Below, one piece after another: positions 16,424-24,049 of a stretch of DNA of 64,000 nt (the first letter of the stretch is position 1; each line of letters begins with the position of its first letter). The DNA comes from Clostridia bacterium (GTDB lineage: Bacteria > Bacillota > Clostridia > Oscillospirales > CAG-272). The position numbers and the translations under genes were made by a program. The stretch spans positions 46,037 through 110,036 of the forward strand of contig JAFOEU010000030.1 in the NCBI GenBank assembly GCA_017387685.1. Reading direction: 5' to 3'. The notes under the pieces were generated by a model that worked only from the letters and a program-made list of their open reading frames with translations, had not been told where the DNA came from and made no database searches.

Positions 16424-17281
16424 TTATGCGTTGTTCTTATAATACTCGCATCTGCCGATGAGGTACTTTCCGACGACTGCCTGATATGCAAGTCCCTCGG
16501 GATAGAGGTCGGTCGGGAGTCCCGCGAGGAATGCGGATGCCTCGTAGTTGAGGTCGCCCTTGTAGCCGATGTCGGCAAGAGCCTTCATAACGCTTTCCCA
16601 CTCGACCTTGCCGTAGTAAGGAAGGGTATGGCTGTCGCGCTCGCCGTTATTATCGTGAACGTGAGTGCAACCGTCAACGAGTCGGGGACCGATCGCGCGG
16701 ATCGCCTCCGCAGGATCAACGCCCTGAAGCAGACAGTGTCCGACGTCGAAGCAAACGGTGAACACGGGATCGCAGAGCGTATCAAAGAGCTTATTGAGTC
16801 TTTCGGGAGTCGAGGTGACAGAAATTCTGCCGATATTCTCGATCGCGATCTTGATGCCGCATTCGCGTGCGACGGGGATGAGCTTTTTATAGAAATTGAG
16901 GTTGTAGTCAAAAAGGATCTCGGGATTGCCCTCGACGGAGTAGTCGAGATGAGTGCAGGGATGAACGACGATCATCGGCGCGCCGAGATAAGCGGCGTTT
17001 TTGATGCCCTGAACGATCTCCTCAAAGCGTTTCGCGGACTTTTCCTCGTCGTCCTTGTAGCTTGAGGGGAAGGGCGCGTGTGCCTGGCAGATCGCAATTC
17101 CGCGCGACTTTGCATACTCGCCAAGATCGCGGTAAAACTCCGCATCGTGCTCGGTGGTGCAGTACTCTGCAACGTCATTGTTGAAATCAATGCCCTCGAA
17201 TCCCGCCTTTGCGAGGATGTCGAACATATTTTTGATACCGTAGGTATCGTGAAGTCGGATCATATTTGCGGAAAGTAACAT
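16424..17281 (-). CDS. Sugar phosphate isomerase/epimerase (xylose-isomerase-like TIM barrel)
   Basis: 285 residues, the usual size for AP_endonuc_2-type isomerases. Metal-binding residues are recognisable in strand-end motifs: IVVHPCTH, IAIENIG (Glu), FDVGHCL (Asp and His), THVHDN (His), then GDLNYEAS (Glu). The family includes hydroxypyruvate isomerase, tagatose epimerase and inosose isomerase, so a keto-sugar or inositol derivative is the likely substrate. The gene has its own perfect promoter and terminator and is thus monocistronic, between a UroD-like gene and a GH39-like gene on the same strand. No anomalies. Confidence 0.87.
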   Translation of the reverse strand: MLLSANMIRLHDTYGIKNMFDILAKAGFEGIDFNNDVAEYCTTEHDAEFYRDLGEYAKSRGIAICQAHAPFPSSYKDDEEKSAKRFEEIVQGIKNAAYLGAPMIVVHPCTHLDYSVEGNPEILFDYNLNFYKKLIPVARECGIKIAIENIGRISVTSTPERLNKLFDTLCDPVFTVCFDVGHCLLQGVDPAEAIRAIGPRLVDGCTHVHDNNGERDSHTLPYYGKVEWESVMKALADIGYKGDLNYEASAFLAGLPTDLYPEGLAYQAVVGKYLIGRCEYYKNNA

Positions 17282-17313
17282 CGGATTATCTCCTTATATA
17301 TTAATGTAATTTA

Positions 17314-17342
17314 ATTATATCACACTTGCCTTGAAGTGTCAA
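17314..17342 (-). promoter_or_regulatory. Consensus promoter of the sugar isomerase gene
   Basis: Minus strand: TTGACA (17342-17337), 17-base spacer ending TGA, TATAAT (17319-17314). Confidence 0.8.
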
Positions 17343-17352
17343 GATTTTTATT

Positions 17353-18468
17353 TCAAAACGCCATTCTTGCCCATCCCTCAGCAGATATCGGCTCGAGACC
17401 GAGCATTTCACGCCCAAGATCGACATAGTATCGGTATGTGTCAATATGCACTCCATTCGGGATGCGGTGATCAAGCGCAAAAACCGTGCCGCCGCCCATC
17501 AGATGCGGTGCCAGACGGTATTCAAGCTCCGCACGGACCGCATCTCTGCCTTTGACCAGAGCGTGCTTGTCGATTCCGCCCTTGAAGCAGAGCTTTTCAC
17601 CGTATTTCTTGCGAAGCTCAACTATATCGTTGCCGCCGACGGGCTCCATCGGATGAATGCAGTTGAGTCCGCAGTCGATGAGATCGCCGAGGATCGGCGA
17701 CATATCGCCGTCGCTGTCCTGCGAGAAAAGCTTCGCGCCGTAAGCCCTCGCCGCTTCCCATACGCGAAGGTAGTAGGGCTTGAAAAATTCTCTGATCTGA
17801 ACGGGTCCGAACAAAGGTCCCGACTTGCCCGCCATATCCTCGTGGACGAAGAGACAGTCGATCGGAACGATATCACCTACTCGCTCGATCACACGAACAG
17901 CGGTGTCGGCGAATGTTTCAAGCATATCGCGGAGCATTTCGGGCTCCTCGTAGCACGCGATGCAAAGCTCCGCCTCGCCCATAAGCTGTCGAGGCTGATC
18001 GAATGCGCCGAGCATCGAAAAAACCGAAAGCGATCCGCGCTCCCATTCCTTTTTCTGCTCAAGCAGCCGCTCGCGGTTGATGCGCCGCTCGTCAAAAGCA
18101 TACCAATGCTTCACCCGCTCCCAATCATCGGGAGTTGCGACGGGATGGTCGAGCGGAAGAGCAAGCGTTGCGCTGCTCTTTATCAGCTTCGTGCGCCGTC
18201 CCATATAGTCGATGGCAAGCGTGATCTCGGGCGTATCCTCAAGAATCTGCGCTTTTATTCCTGTTCGCGCGCCGACCTGCCCCGCAAGATGCGCGACGGG
18301 AACGTAATCCCAATCAAAAGCCTTCATTGCGATCTCGGATCCGGTCGCGCCCTGCGCCGCCCATTCACGCTCAAGGATGTGAAGCGGACCGAAAAGCTCG
18401 CAGAACATCTCCCTGCCCGTATCCTGAAAAAGTGAATGCGCAATATATCTTTCGCGGCTCCAGATCAT
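17353..18468 (-). CDS. Uroporphyrinogen decarboxylase-fold (URO-D) family protein
   Basis: 371 residues of the URO-D superfamily. The C-terminal half has KLFSQDSDGD, then LIDCGLNCIHPMEPVGGNDI, CFKGGID and ALDHRIPNGVHIDTYRYY, as in the many URO-D-like proteins of gut clostridia. Zinc-binding HxC of true MtaA/MtbA corrinoid methyltransferases is not evident, and no heme genes are nearby, so neither haem synthesis nor methyl transfer can be assigned. The ATG at 18468 is 8 bases from GGGAGG and preferred over the GTG at 18477. It stands alone here, unlike the two relatives at 53690-55958 that sit beside a corrinoid protein. Confidence 0.78.
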   Translation of the reverse strand: MIWSRERYIAHSLFQDTGREMFCELFGPLHILEREWAAQGATGSEIAMKAFDWDYVPVAHLAGQVGARTGIKAQILEDTPEITLAIDYMGRRTKLIKSSATLALPLDHPVATPDDWERVKHWYAFDERRINRERLLEQKKEWERGSLSVFSMLGAFDQPRQLMGEAELCIACYEEPEMLRDMLETFADTAVRVIERVGDIVPIDCLFVHEDMAGKSGPLFGPVQIREFFKPYYLRVWEAARAYGAKLFSQDSDGDMSPILGDLIDCGLNCIHPMEPVGGNDIVELRKKYGEKLCFKGGIDKHALVKGRDAVRAELEYRLAPHLMGGGTVFALDHRIPNGVHIDTYRYYVDLGREMLGLEPISAEGWARMAF

Positions 18469-18504
18469 CGGATCCACCTCCCGTTTTTGTGTTTTTCCGC
18501 TTTA

Positions 18505-18533
18505 ATTATAGCATACAAGAAAGGTAAAAACAA
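18505..18533 (-). promoter_or_regulatory. Probable promoter of the URO-D gene
   Basis: Minus strand: TTGTTT (18533-18528), 17-base spacer, extended TGC-TATAAT (18510-18505). The -35 is weak. Confidence 0.5.
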
Positions 18534-18605
18534 TAGTTTGAGAGAAATTTCGCGACTATACTCATATAATAATCACCCCGCCCGAACTGAGCGAGGTGAT
18601 GAATA

Positions 18606-19568
18606 TTATTTTTTCTTACCGTCCTTGGACGATTTTATGCCGATGAAGATCGCTACTCCAAGTATGATCAGCGCAAGGATCAAAAACACCGAGCTGCCCG
18701 ATATACCGCCCGAGGTGGGAAACACGTTGTCGATATAGTCAACACAAACGACCGTTCGGATACCCGTCATAAATGTGAATTCCGCAAGCGCATCGTTAAG
18801 CGTTTCCGCACTCAGCTTCGGATCGGTCTCACGGATCGAATTTCCTTCGATACGGTGTGTCAGGTCGACAAGCTTCGACTCGACAGGGTTCGCCTTGACG
18901 ATCGGTTCCTTCTTGAAAGAAGAATCAAGATCGAGCGCCGCGATCTGCTGCTCCATTTCTTTTATGACAGCTGCAAGATTGGAATCGAGCGAATAAGCGT
19001 AATAATTCGCAACGTTGCTCTCGATCGCCTGACCGAGCGCGGTGTAATTGTTACCGAAAAGCTCGGCAATCTCGTAGCTTACGTTGTCGCCAACCCACGC
19101 GATGAAGTAAATATCCTCACACTCCTCCTCAACGAGAAAGTAGAGCAGGATATTGTCCTCATATGTCTTGCCCGGAGCAAAATATTCGGCGTATTTCGCG
19201 TCTGCCGCGCGCTGGAAGGTCGCTTCGTCGTAATTCTTGCCAAAATCATCGACGTGAACGTTGCCCGCAGGCAAGAGCATATAGACCAGCATAAAAATAA
19301 AGAATATAGCGATGATAACGGGCGCCATAAACGCACCAAGACATCCTCCACCGCCGTAATAACGGCGACGACCAAATCCCCAACCAAAATAAGGGCCGTG
19401 ATGATGATGATGGTGGTGATGATGACCGCCAAAGCCTCCGGGACGCGGTCCGCCTCCAAAGCCGCCGCGAGAACCGCCGGAAAAGCCTCCGCCACCGAAA
19501 CCACCTCCGCGGGAGCCGCCGCTGAAACCGCCGCCTCCGCCTCTTGAACCTCCACCGGGACCAGGCAT
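18606..19568 (-). CDS. Gly-rich, His-tract membrane protein of unknown function
   Basis: 320 residues. The first ~48 are Gly/Ser/Arg/Phe-rich (GGSRGGG-type repeats) and are followed by nine consecutive His (residues ~49-57), then GPYFGWGFGRRRYYGGG. A TM helix lies near 80-100, a soluble alpha/beta region near 105-290, and a second TM at the C-terminus before SSKDGKKK. The soluble region somewhat resembles TPM-type domains, but I do not recognise a family with confidence. The N-terminus would be cytoplasmic, so the His tract may bind metal inside the cell. It has a perfect sigma-A promoter. The stem at about 18572-18600 is a weak, imperfect terminator. Confidence 0.65.
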   Translation of the reverse strand: MPGPGGGSRGGGGGFSGGSRGGGFGGGGFSGGSRGGFGGGPRPGGFGGHHHHHHHHHGPYFGWGFGRRRYYGGGGCLGAFMAPVIIAIFFIFMLVYMLLPAGNVHVDDFGKNYDEATFQRAADAKYAEYFAPGKTYEDNILLYFLVEEECEDIYFIAWVGDNVSYEIAELFGNNYTALGQAIESNVANYYAYSLDSNLAAVIKEMEQQIAALDLDSSFKKEPIVKANPVESKLVDLTHRIEGNSIRETDPKLSAETLNDALAEFTFMTGIRTVVCVDYIDNVFPTSGGISGSSVFLILALIILGVAIFIGIKSSKDGKKK

Positions 19569-19602
19569 ATCTACTACCTCTCTTTCATATCAATAATAAA
19601 TA

Positions 19603-19631
19603 ATTATACCACCCGCGCGCACGCTTGTCAA
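19603..19631 (-). promoter_or_regulatory. Consensus promoter of the Gly/His-rich protein gene
   Basis: Minus strand: TTGACA (19631-19626), 17-base GC-rich spacer ending TGG, TATAAT (19608-19603). Confidence 0.8.
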
Positions 19632-19710
19632 TATTCTACGCAAGAATATCGTAAAAATACCAAAAAAACTCACACCTTTTATCAAAAACAAACCTTTTTA
19701 CAAAAATCCC

Positions 19711-19739
19711 TTGACAAACCGCGCAGCTTATGATATAAT
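19711..19739 (+). promoter_or_regulatory. Promoter of tRNA-Pro
   Basis: TTGACA (19711-19716), 17-base spacer, extended TGA-TATAAT (19734-19739), 22 bases before the tRNA. Confidence 0.85.
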
Positions 19740-19761
19740 ATATTACTGGTGAAAAACAAAA

Positions 19762-19838
19762 CGAGATGTGGCTCAGTTTGGTAGAGCGCTACGTTCGGGA
19801 CGTAGAAGTCGCAGGTTCGAATCCTGTCATCTCGACCA
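19762..19838 (+). tRNA. tRNA-Pro (anticodon CGG)
   Basis: A full cloverleaf can be drawn: acceptor stem CGAGATG/CATCTCG, D stem GCTC/GAGC, anticodon stem CTACG/CGTAG with loop TTCGGGA (anticodon CGG), variable loop AAGTC, T arm GCAGG-TTCGAAT-CCTGT, discriminator A and encoded CCA. Own promoter and terminator, so a single-gene transcript. Confidence 0.95.
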
Positions 19839-19878
19839 AAAGAATAGGGGATAGCCTTCGGCTATCCCCTATTCTTTT
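19838..19878 (+). terminator. Long terminator of tRNA-Pro
   Basis: A 19-bp perfect stem (19838-19856 with 19860-19878) around TTC with a T-run at the end. It begins at the last base of the encoded CCA. Confidence 0.85.
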
Positions 19879-19892
19879 CGTCTCGATTCAAG

Positions 19893-19998
19893 GGATTCGA
19901 ACCTCTTGCTGTCTGCGAAGCAGATAGCAATCATTTGCGCGCTACCGCCGCACGTCAGTTTTGCACAAATTATGCGCGCAAATGGAGGTTCAGAATCC
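19893..19998. repeat. Three-way-junction repeat, unit A
   Basis: The outer stem pairs 19893-19905 with 19985-19998 (13 bp, one bulged A). Hairpin 1 (19906-19930) is an 11-bp stem with a GAA loop. Hairpin 2 pairs 19932-19942 with 19974-19984 (11 bp). All three stems abut with a single unpaired base, forming a clean three-way junction. The outer arms resemble a tRNA T arm (GGTTCGAATCC) and its complement. The apical part of hairpin 2 holds CACGTCAGTTTTGCAC. Strand and function are unknown; no coding potential was recognised. Confidence 0.7.
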
Positions 19999-20030
19999 TG
20001 CCATTCTTTATTTCTTTGAATATTACTGAT

Positions 20031-20126
20031 GATAAACCTCGCAAACGCTTGCGTTTGCCATAGCGCGCTGCTACATCGAACTGTTGGTTTGCACCAAGTT
20101 TTGCCGCGCGCAGAGGTTCAGAATCC
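20031..20126. repeat. Three-way-junction repeat, unit B
   Basis: Same plan as unit A with different stem sequences. The outer stem pairs AACCTC (20035-20040) with GAGGTT (20113-20118), and hairpin 1 is GCAAACG-CTTG-CGTTTGC (20041-20058). Hairpin 2 pairs GCGCGC at 20063-20068 with 20106-20111 and contains an inner TTGGT-TTGC-ACCAA hairpin (20084-20097). The right arm AGGTTCAGAATCCT is identical to unit A. Confidence 0.65.
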
Positions 20127-20140
20127 TCTTCTTCTTTAAT

Positions 20141-20235
20141 GATGAACCTCTCCGTGTTGCAAAGCAACACCAAGCATTTGCGTCCTGTTGCGCACGTCAG
20201 TTTGCGCACTAAATATTGGTTTCTGCAGGCCCAAC
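20141..20235. repeat. Three-way-junction repeat, unit C (degenerate)
   Basis: It starts GATGAACCTC like the other units, has hairpin GTGTTGC-AAA-GCAACAC (20154-20170), and shares CACGTCAGTTTGCGCAC with unit A. The right outer arm has diverged (GGTTTCTGCAGGCCC), so the unit looks decayed at its end. Confidence 0.55.
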
Positions 20236-20297
20236 TCGACTTTGAATAAATTTAAAACATTTTTTCTTAAATATGCCAAAATAATGAACATTTTATC

Positions 20298-20326
20298 TTG
20301 ACAAACTTTCAAAATTGTGGTATATT
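20298..20326 (+). promoter_or_regulatory. Promoter of the LamG surface protein gene
   Basis: TTGACA (20298-20303), 17-base spacer, extended TGG-TATATT (20321-20326). Confidence 0.75.
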
Positions 20327-20357
20327 AATAATGTATTTTAGAAAGGCGGTAAAAACC

Positions 20358-21362
20358 ATGAAAAAAATTCTTGCAATTGTGCTCTCTCTGCTGACTCTCG
20401 CGGCAGCGTTTGCACTCCCTATGAACGCAGCTGATTCCACTATTGTTACTGCAGGTCTCGTCATCCACTATGACGGCGCAAACAACACCGGCAATGGCCA
20501 GGATAAGACTGCTACAGTTTGGAAGGACGTCACCGGCAACGGCCACGACTTCATCCTTGAAATCGATGAGTTCAACAAGTGGAACGACAATGCTTTCAAT
20601 GTTGACGGCGCTTTCTTCTACTTCCCCGATAAGGCTCTCGAGGTCGTTAACGGCACGGCTTGGACCGTTGAGATCACCCTCGGTAATATCGAGCTCCTCG
20701 GTTCTTCCTATGACACCTTCATCTTCTCCGACAACGACAATTTCTCGATCTTCCGCCGTACCAACAACGACAGCATCGAGTTCAAGGGACACGATGCAAA
20801 GGCTGAGCGTGTCGTTATCCCCGACGGTACCAACCTGATGAACCAGTCTACCGTTACCGTTACTTATACCCTGAGCGGTATGGTTCGCATCTACGTTGAC
20901 GGCGTACTGATGGGCGAAATGCCCCAGAACGGCAAGCCTATGGAGGCTGACTCCCTCGCTCTTGGTCACTACGACCTCAAGCGTTACTGGAAGGGCGACA
21001 TTCACAGCATTCGTTTCTATGATCGTGAGCTTGCTGATTATGAGATCGCTCTGAACGCTGAGGCTGACGCGATCAAGTACAACATCGGTAGATTGGCTCC
21101 CGAGACCACCGCAGCTCCCGAGACTACCGCAGCTCCCGAGACCAAGGCTCCCGAGACCACCAAGGCTCCCGAAACCACTAAGGCTCCTGAGACTACCAAG
21201 GCTCCCGAGACCACCACAGCTCCCGAGACTCAGGCTCCCACCACCAACGCTCCCGCTACCGAAAAGGTAGAAGAAACCAAGGGATGCGGCGGATTCGTTG
21301 CAGCACCCGTTGCTATCATCGCAATCCTCGGAACAGCTCTTATCGTTAAGAAGAGAGACTGA
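20358..21362 (+). CDS. LamG-domain cell-surface protein with PETT stalk and C-terminal anchor
   Basis: 334 residues. A signal peptide (MKKILAIVLSLLTLAAAF, cleavage near AMNA-AD) precedes a LamG/concanavalin-type jelly roll (residues ~27-245: GLVIHYDGANNTG, VWKDVTGNGHDF, HSIRFYDREL). A stalk of PETT(A/K)A repeats follows (~250-300), then a tail with KGCGG, a hydrophobic segment and final KKRD. That tail looks like a membrane anchor or sorting signal without LPxTG. The LamG fold suggests glycan or protein binding outside the cell; the ligand is unknown. The ATG at 20358 has GGCGG 9 bases upstream and begins the signal peptide. Own promoter and terminator, so monocistronic. Confidence 0.8.
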   Translation: MKKILAIVLSLLTLAAAFALPMNAADSTIVTAGLVIHYDGANNTGNGQDKTATVWKDVTGNGHDFILEIDEFNKWNDNAFNVDGAFFYFPDKALEVVNGTAWTVEITLGNIELLGSSYDTFIFSDNDNFSIFRRTNNDSIEFKGHDAKAERVVIPDGTNLMNQSTVTVTYTLSGMVRIYVDGVLMGEMPQNGKPMEADSLALGHYDLKRYWKGDIHSIRFYDRELADYEIALNAEADAIKYNIGRLAPETTAAPETTAAPETKAPETTKAPETTKAPETTKAPETTTAPETQAPTTNAPATEKVEETKGCGGFVAAPVAIIAILGTALIVKKRD

Positions 21363-21378
21363 TCTTTACCTCATAGAC

Positions 21379-21418
21379 ATGGGGCTGACTCAAAGTATTC
21401 GTTTTGAGTCAGCCCCAT
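21379..21418 (+). terminator. Terminator of the LamG gene
   Basis: A 16-bp stem (21379-21394 with 21403-21418) and a short T/A-rich tail, 17 bases after the stop. Confidence 0.7.
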
Positions 21419-21437
21419 TATATTCGATTTTTGATAT

Positions 21438-21482
21438 AAAAATCCCCGCCCATTGTCGTTAAATGACATGGGTGGGGATTTT
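21438..21482 (-). terminator. Terminator of the five-gene operon ending at 21519
   Basis: A long stem with one bulge and one mismatch (21438-21459 with 21465-21482), T-run on the minus side. Confidence 0.75.
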
Positions 21483-21518
21483 ATTATGCGCGAAAGTTGC
21501 GCTTTTCAGCTTTGGGGA

Positions 21519-23237
21519 TCAGCCTTGAAATTCTCCGTTTTTCCACTGTCCTTCAAAGACTTGACCGTATTGGTTGATATATTTGCCGTATCCGTGACGC
21601 TGGTTTTCGAGCCATTCGCCCTCGTAGGATGAGCCGTCGTACCAATCCATTCTTCCGTAGCCTGTGCGGACACCGTTTTCCCACGCGCCGACGTAAACGC
21701 TACCTGTATCGTATTTATAAGTGCCCTGTCCATGGCGCTTGCCATTGAGCCAGCCGCCGGTATACGTGCTTCCGCCTGCGTAGCGCATCGTCCCTTGGCC
21801 CGACTGGACACCATCGGCGAAATCTCCTTCGTATACTTCTCCGCTTGCCCAGATAAACTGTCCCCTGCCCGTACGGGAGCCCTCCACGAAATCGCCGATA
21901 TATTTATTGCCCGACGTCCAAACGTAGGTGCCGCTGCCCGTGCGGCTGCCCTGCACCCAATCGCCCTCGTAGTAGTTACCGCTCGTCCAGGTATATTTTC
22001 CCGTGCCGTGGCGATTGCCGTTGACGAAGCTGCCCTCGTAGACGTCGCCCTCTTTATAGATCATCTTACCTATTCCGTTCGGCACGCCGCGTTCGAGGTA
22101 TCCGGTATAGATTCCCGAAGAAATCTTATATTCGGTCACGTTGCCCGTAACATCCTGCTTATCCTGCTCTTGATCGAGATACTCTTTCGTCAAGTGCCGG
22201 GTTTGCTCAAGAAATGAATATGCATTCGCATCAAGCTCCTCGTCCCAGCCTATCAGATACGCGGTCAGCGCATCGACCGCAGAGCCGTTGCCCATCAAGC
22301 TTCCATCGAGATACTTATCCGAGAGCTTGACTACCTCGTCGGGATAATAGAAGTCCCGCGCGCCGTAAAGGTGGCATAGCTCGTGGCGGAATGAGTCGTT
22401 ACTTGAAGAGAAAAGAGTAACACACTCACTTTGCGTGCCGGTCGTCCAGGTCGCATAGGCTCTGCCCGCCTTATTGATCGCAAAAACGATGGGATTCGAA
22501 TCGCCGCCGTATATGTTTTGGAGTGTCTTTTGCGCGCTCTTAAGATTTTTCAGACCGAGCGCGGAAAGCGCAGCCTCCTTCCAATCGTCATCGGTATTTG
22601 CGGTATCTACCAACACCGCGATATCGACGACCGTATAGGAAAACGTGACATCAAGCGTCTTTCCGTATTTTTTCGCATCGGATTCAAGCGACTTTTCCTG
22701 ACTCGAGAATGATGCCTGAAGCTCGCTCTTTGCCTTTGAATCCCACGCCGACACGGTATCGTTTACAAAGAAAACGTGTACGTTAACGCGACCGATAAGC
22801 TCAGGGCAGTTTCCGCTGTTCTTTGCGATAAGATAAACGTGATCGGCAAATTCCGAGGGCGGCTCGGCAACCTCGGGCGCAGCCGTCGTTTCGGGAGCGC
22901 GAGTCGTTTCGGGAGCGCGAGTCGTTTCGGGAGCTCGAGTCGTTTCGGGAGCTCGAGTCGTTTCGGTAGAACGAGTTGTTTCCGCATCGGTTTCGGGAGA
23001 AACCGTTGTTTCGGGTATGTTTACGGTAGCCTCGGTTTCCTCCACAGTTTCGGGTGAGGAGGTCGTTTCATCCACAGAATAGGTGGGCGTTGGCAGCTCG
23101 GTTCTCGCCGAAGTGTGCGGTGCCGTGTAATCCGAAAGGAAGGATTCAACGAAAAAGCCGCAGGATGAAAGCGCGCAGGCTGCGCAGAGCAACGATAGCA
23201 TCAGCGCAGCGATTCGCAATATATTTTTAGATTTCAT
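21519..23237 (-). CDS. Lipoprotein with metzincin-type protease motif and MORN repeats
   Basis: 572 residues. Signal peptide with lipobox ALSSC; Thr/Pro/Glu stalk including four TTRAPE repeats (~93-117); a globular domain (~128-370) with HELCHLYGARD at 285-295, which fits the metzincin zinc motif HExxHxxGxxH/D with Asp as third ligand, and a Met-turn candidate SLMG at 313-316. Residues ~376-570 hold eight full MORN repeats plus a partial one (YEGxxxxGxxxGxGxY). The protein would sit on the outer face of the membrane. MORN repeats bind lipids or partners in other systems; protease activity and target are inferred. Start overlaps the stop of the HAD gene by one base (TAATG). Last gene of the operon. 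Confidence 0.8.
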   Translation of the reverse strand: MKSKNILRIAALMLSLLCAACALSSCGFFVESFLSDYTAPHTSARTELPTPTYSVDETTSSPETVEETEATVNIPETTVSPETDAETTRSTETTRAPETTRAPETTRAPETTRAPETTAAPEVAEPPSEFADHVYLIAKNSGNCPELIGRVNVHVFFVNDTVSAWDSKAKSELQASFSSQEKSLESDAKKYGKTLDVTFSYTVVDIAVLVDTANTDDDWKEAALSALGLKNLKSAQKTLQNIYGGDSNPIVFAINKAGRAYATWTTGTQSECVTLFSSSNDSFRHELCHLYGARDFYYPDEVVKLSDKYLDGSLMGNGSAVDALTAYLIGWDEELDANAYSFLEQTRHLTKEYLDQEQDKQDVTGNVTEYKISSGIYTGYLERGVPNGIGKMIYKEGDVYEGSFVNGNRHGTGKYTWTSGNYYEGDWVQGSRTGSGTYVWTSGNKYIGDFVEGSRTGRGQFIWASGEVYEGDFADGVQSGQGTMRYAGGSTYTGGWLNGKRHGQGTYKYDTGSVYVGAWENGVRTGYGRMDWYDGSSYEGEWLENQRHGYGKYINQYGQVFEGQWKNGEFQG

Positions 23238-24025
23238 TATTCTTCAACAGTAGCCTTAAGAATATCGCCAATGCCGTTGAAAATATACTTAGGACGGTAG
23301 GGGAAGTTGCCGATATCATCGCGCGCGGTTACGCCCGTAAGAACGAGGATGGTGTCAACGTTCGACTCGATGCCCGCGATGATGTCGGTATCCATTCTGT
23401 CGCCGATGAAGGCGATATCCTCGGAATGACAGCCGAGACGCTTGAGTCCGTGGCGGATCATTACGGGGTTGGGCTTGCCGACAAAGTACGCTTTTTTGCC
23501 CGTCGCGATCTCGATGGGAGCAACGAGAGAGCCCGTCGCGGGCATAATTCCGCGATCGGTCACGCCGACGGTGTCGGGGTTGGTGCCGATGAGCTTCGCG
23601 CCCGCGTTGACGAGTGCGATAGCCTTTTCGATCTTTTCAAAGCAGTAGGTGCGTGTCTCGCCGACAACAACGTAATCGGGGTTAACGTCGTTCATATAAA
23701 TGCCCTGATCGTACATTGCCTTTGAAAGCGACGCCTCGCCGATAACGTAAGCGGTGCATCCGGGCGCCTGACTGTGGAGAAATTCCGCAGTTGCCATCGC
23801 GCTGGTGTAGAAATGGTCGGGCGTGACCGAAAGTCCCATTCTCTCGAGCTTCATAGAAAGCTCGTGGGGAGTTCTTTCAGGCGAGTTGGTAAGGAATACG
23901 AACTTTTTGCCGTTATCGAGCATCCAGTTAACGAATTCGCGAACACCGTCGAGGATCTTATCTCCGTGGTAGATAACTCCGTCCATATCGCAGATAAATC
24001 CCTGCTTTTCTAAAATGTTTTTCAT
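23237..24025 (-). CDS. HAD-IIA family phosphatase (NagD-like)
   Basis: 262 residues, typical NagD size. Motif I DMDGVIYHG (residues 13-21, nucleophile Asp), motif II FLTNSPERT, motif III Lys in VGKPNPVM, motif IV FIGDRMDTDI are all present, with the IIA-type cap GAKLIGTNPD between motifs II and III. This subfamily dephosphorylates sugar phosphates, nucleotides or glycerol phosphate in the cytoplasm. Fourth gene of the SGNH-thioredoxin-thioredoxin-HAD-MORN operon; the only gene in it without an export signal besides the SGNH hydrolase. Its stop overlaps the next start. Confidence 0.92.
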   Translation of the reverse strand: MKNILEKQGFICDMDGVIYHGDKILDGVREFVNWMLDNGKKFVFLTNSPERTPHELSMKLERMGLSVTPDHFYTSAMATAEFLHSQAPGCTAYVIGEASLSKAMYDQGIYMNDVNPDYVVVGETRTYCFEKIEKAIALVNAGAKLIGTNPDTVGVTDRGIMPATGSLVAPIEIATGKKAYFVGKPNPVMIRHGLKRLGCHSEDIAFIGDRMDTDIIAGIESNVDTILVLTGVTARDDIGNFPYRPKYIFNGIGDILKATVEE

Positions 24026-24049
24026 CTTTTTCTCCCTAATTTTATTGTT

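Noticed and set aside
19893-20235. Extra tRNA genes after tRNA-Pro
   Set aside because: T-arm-like sequence is present, but there is no acceptor stem, D arm or anticodon loop of proper size; the structure is a three-way junction instead.
22884-22980. 18-bp repeats in the MORN lipoprotein gene as CRISPR or REP
   Set aside because: They encode TTRAPE stalk units in frame, with no spacers.
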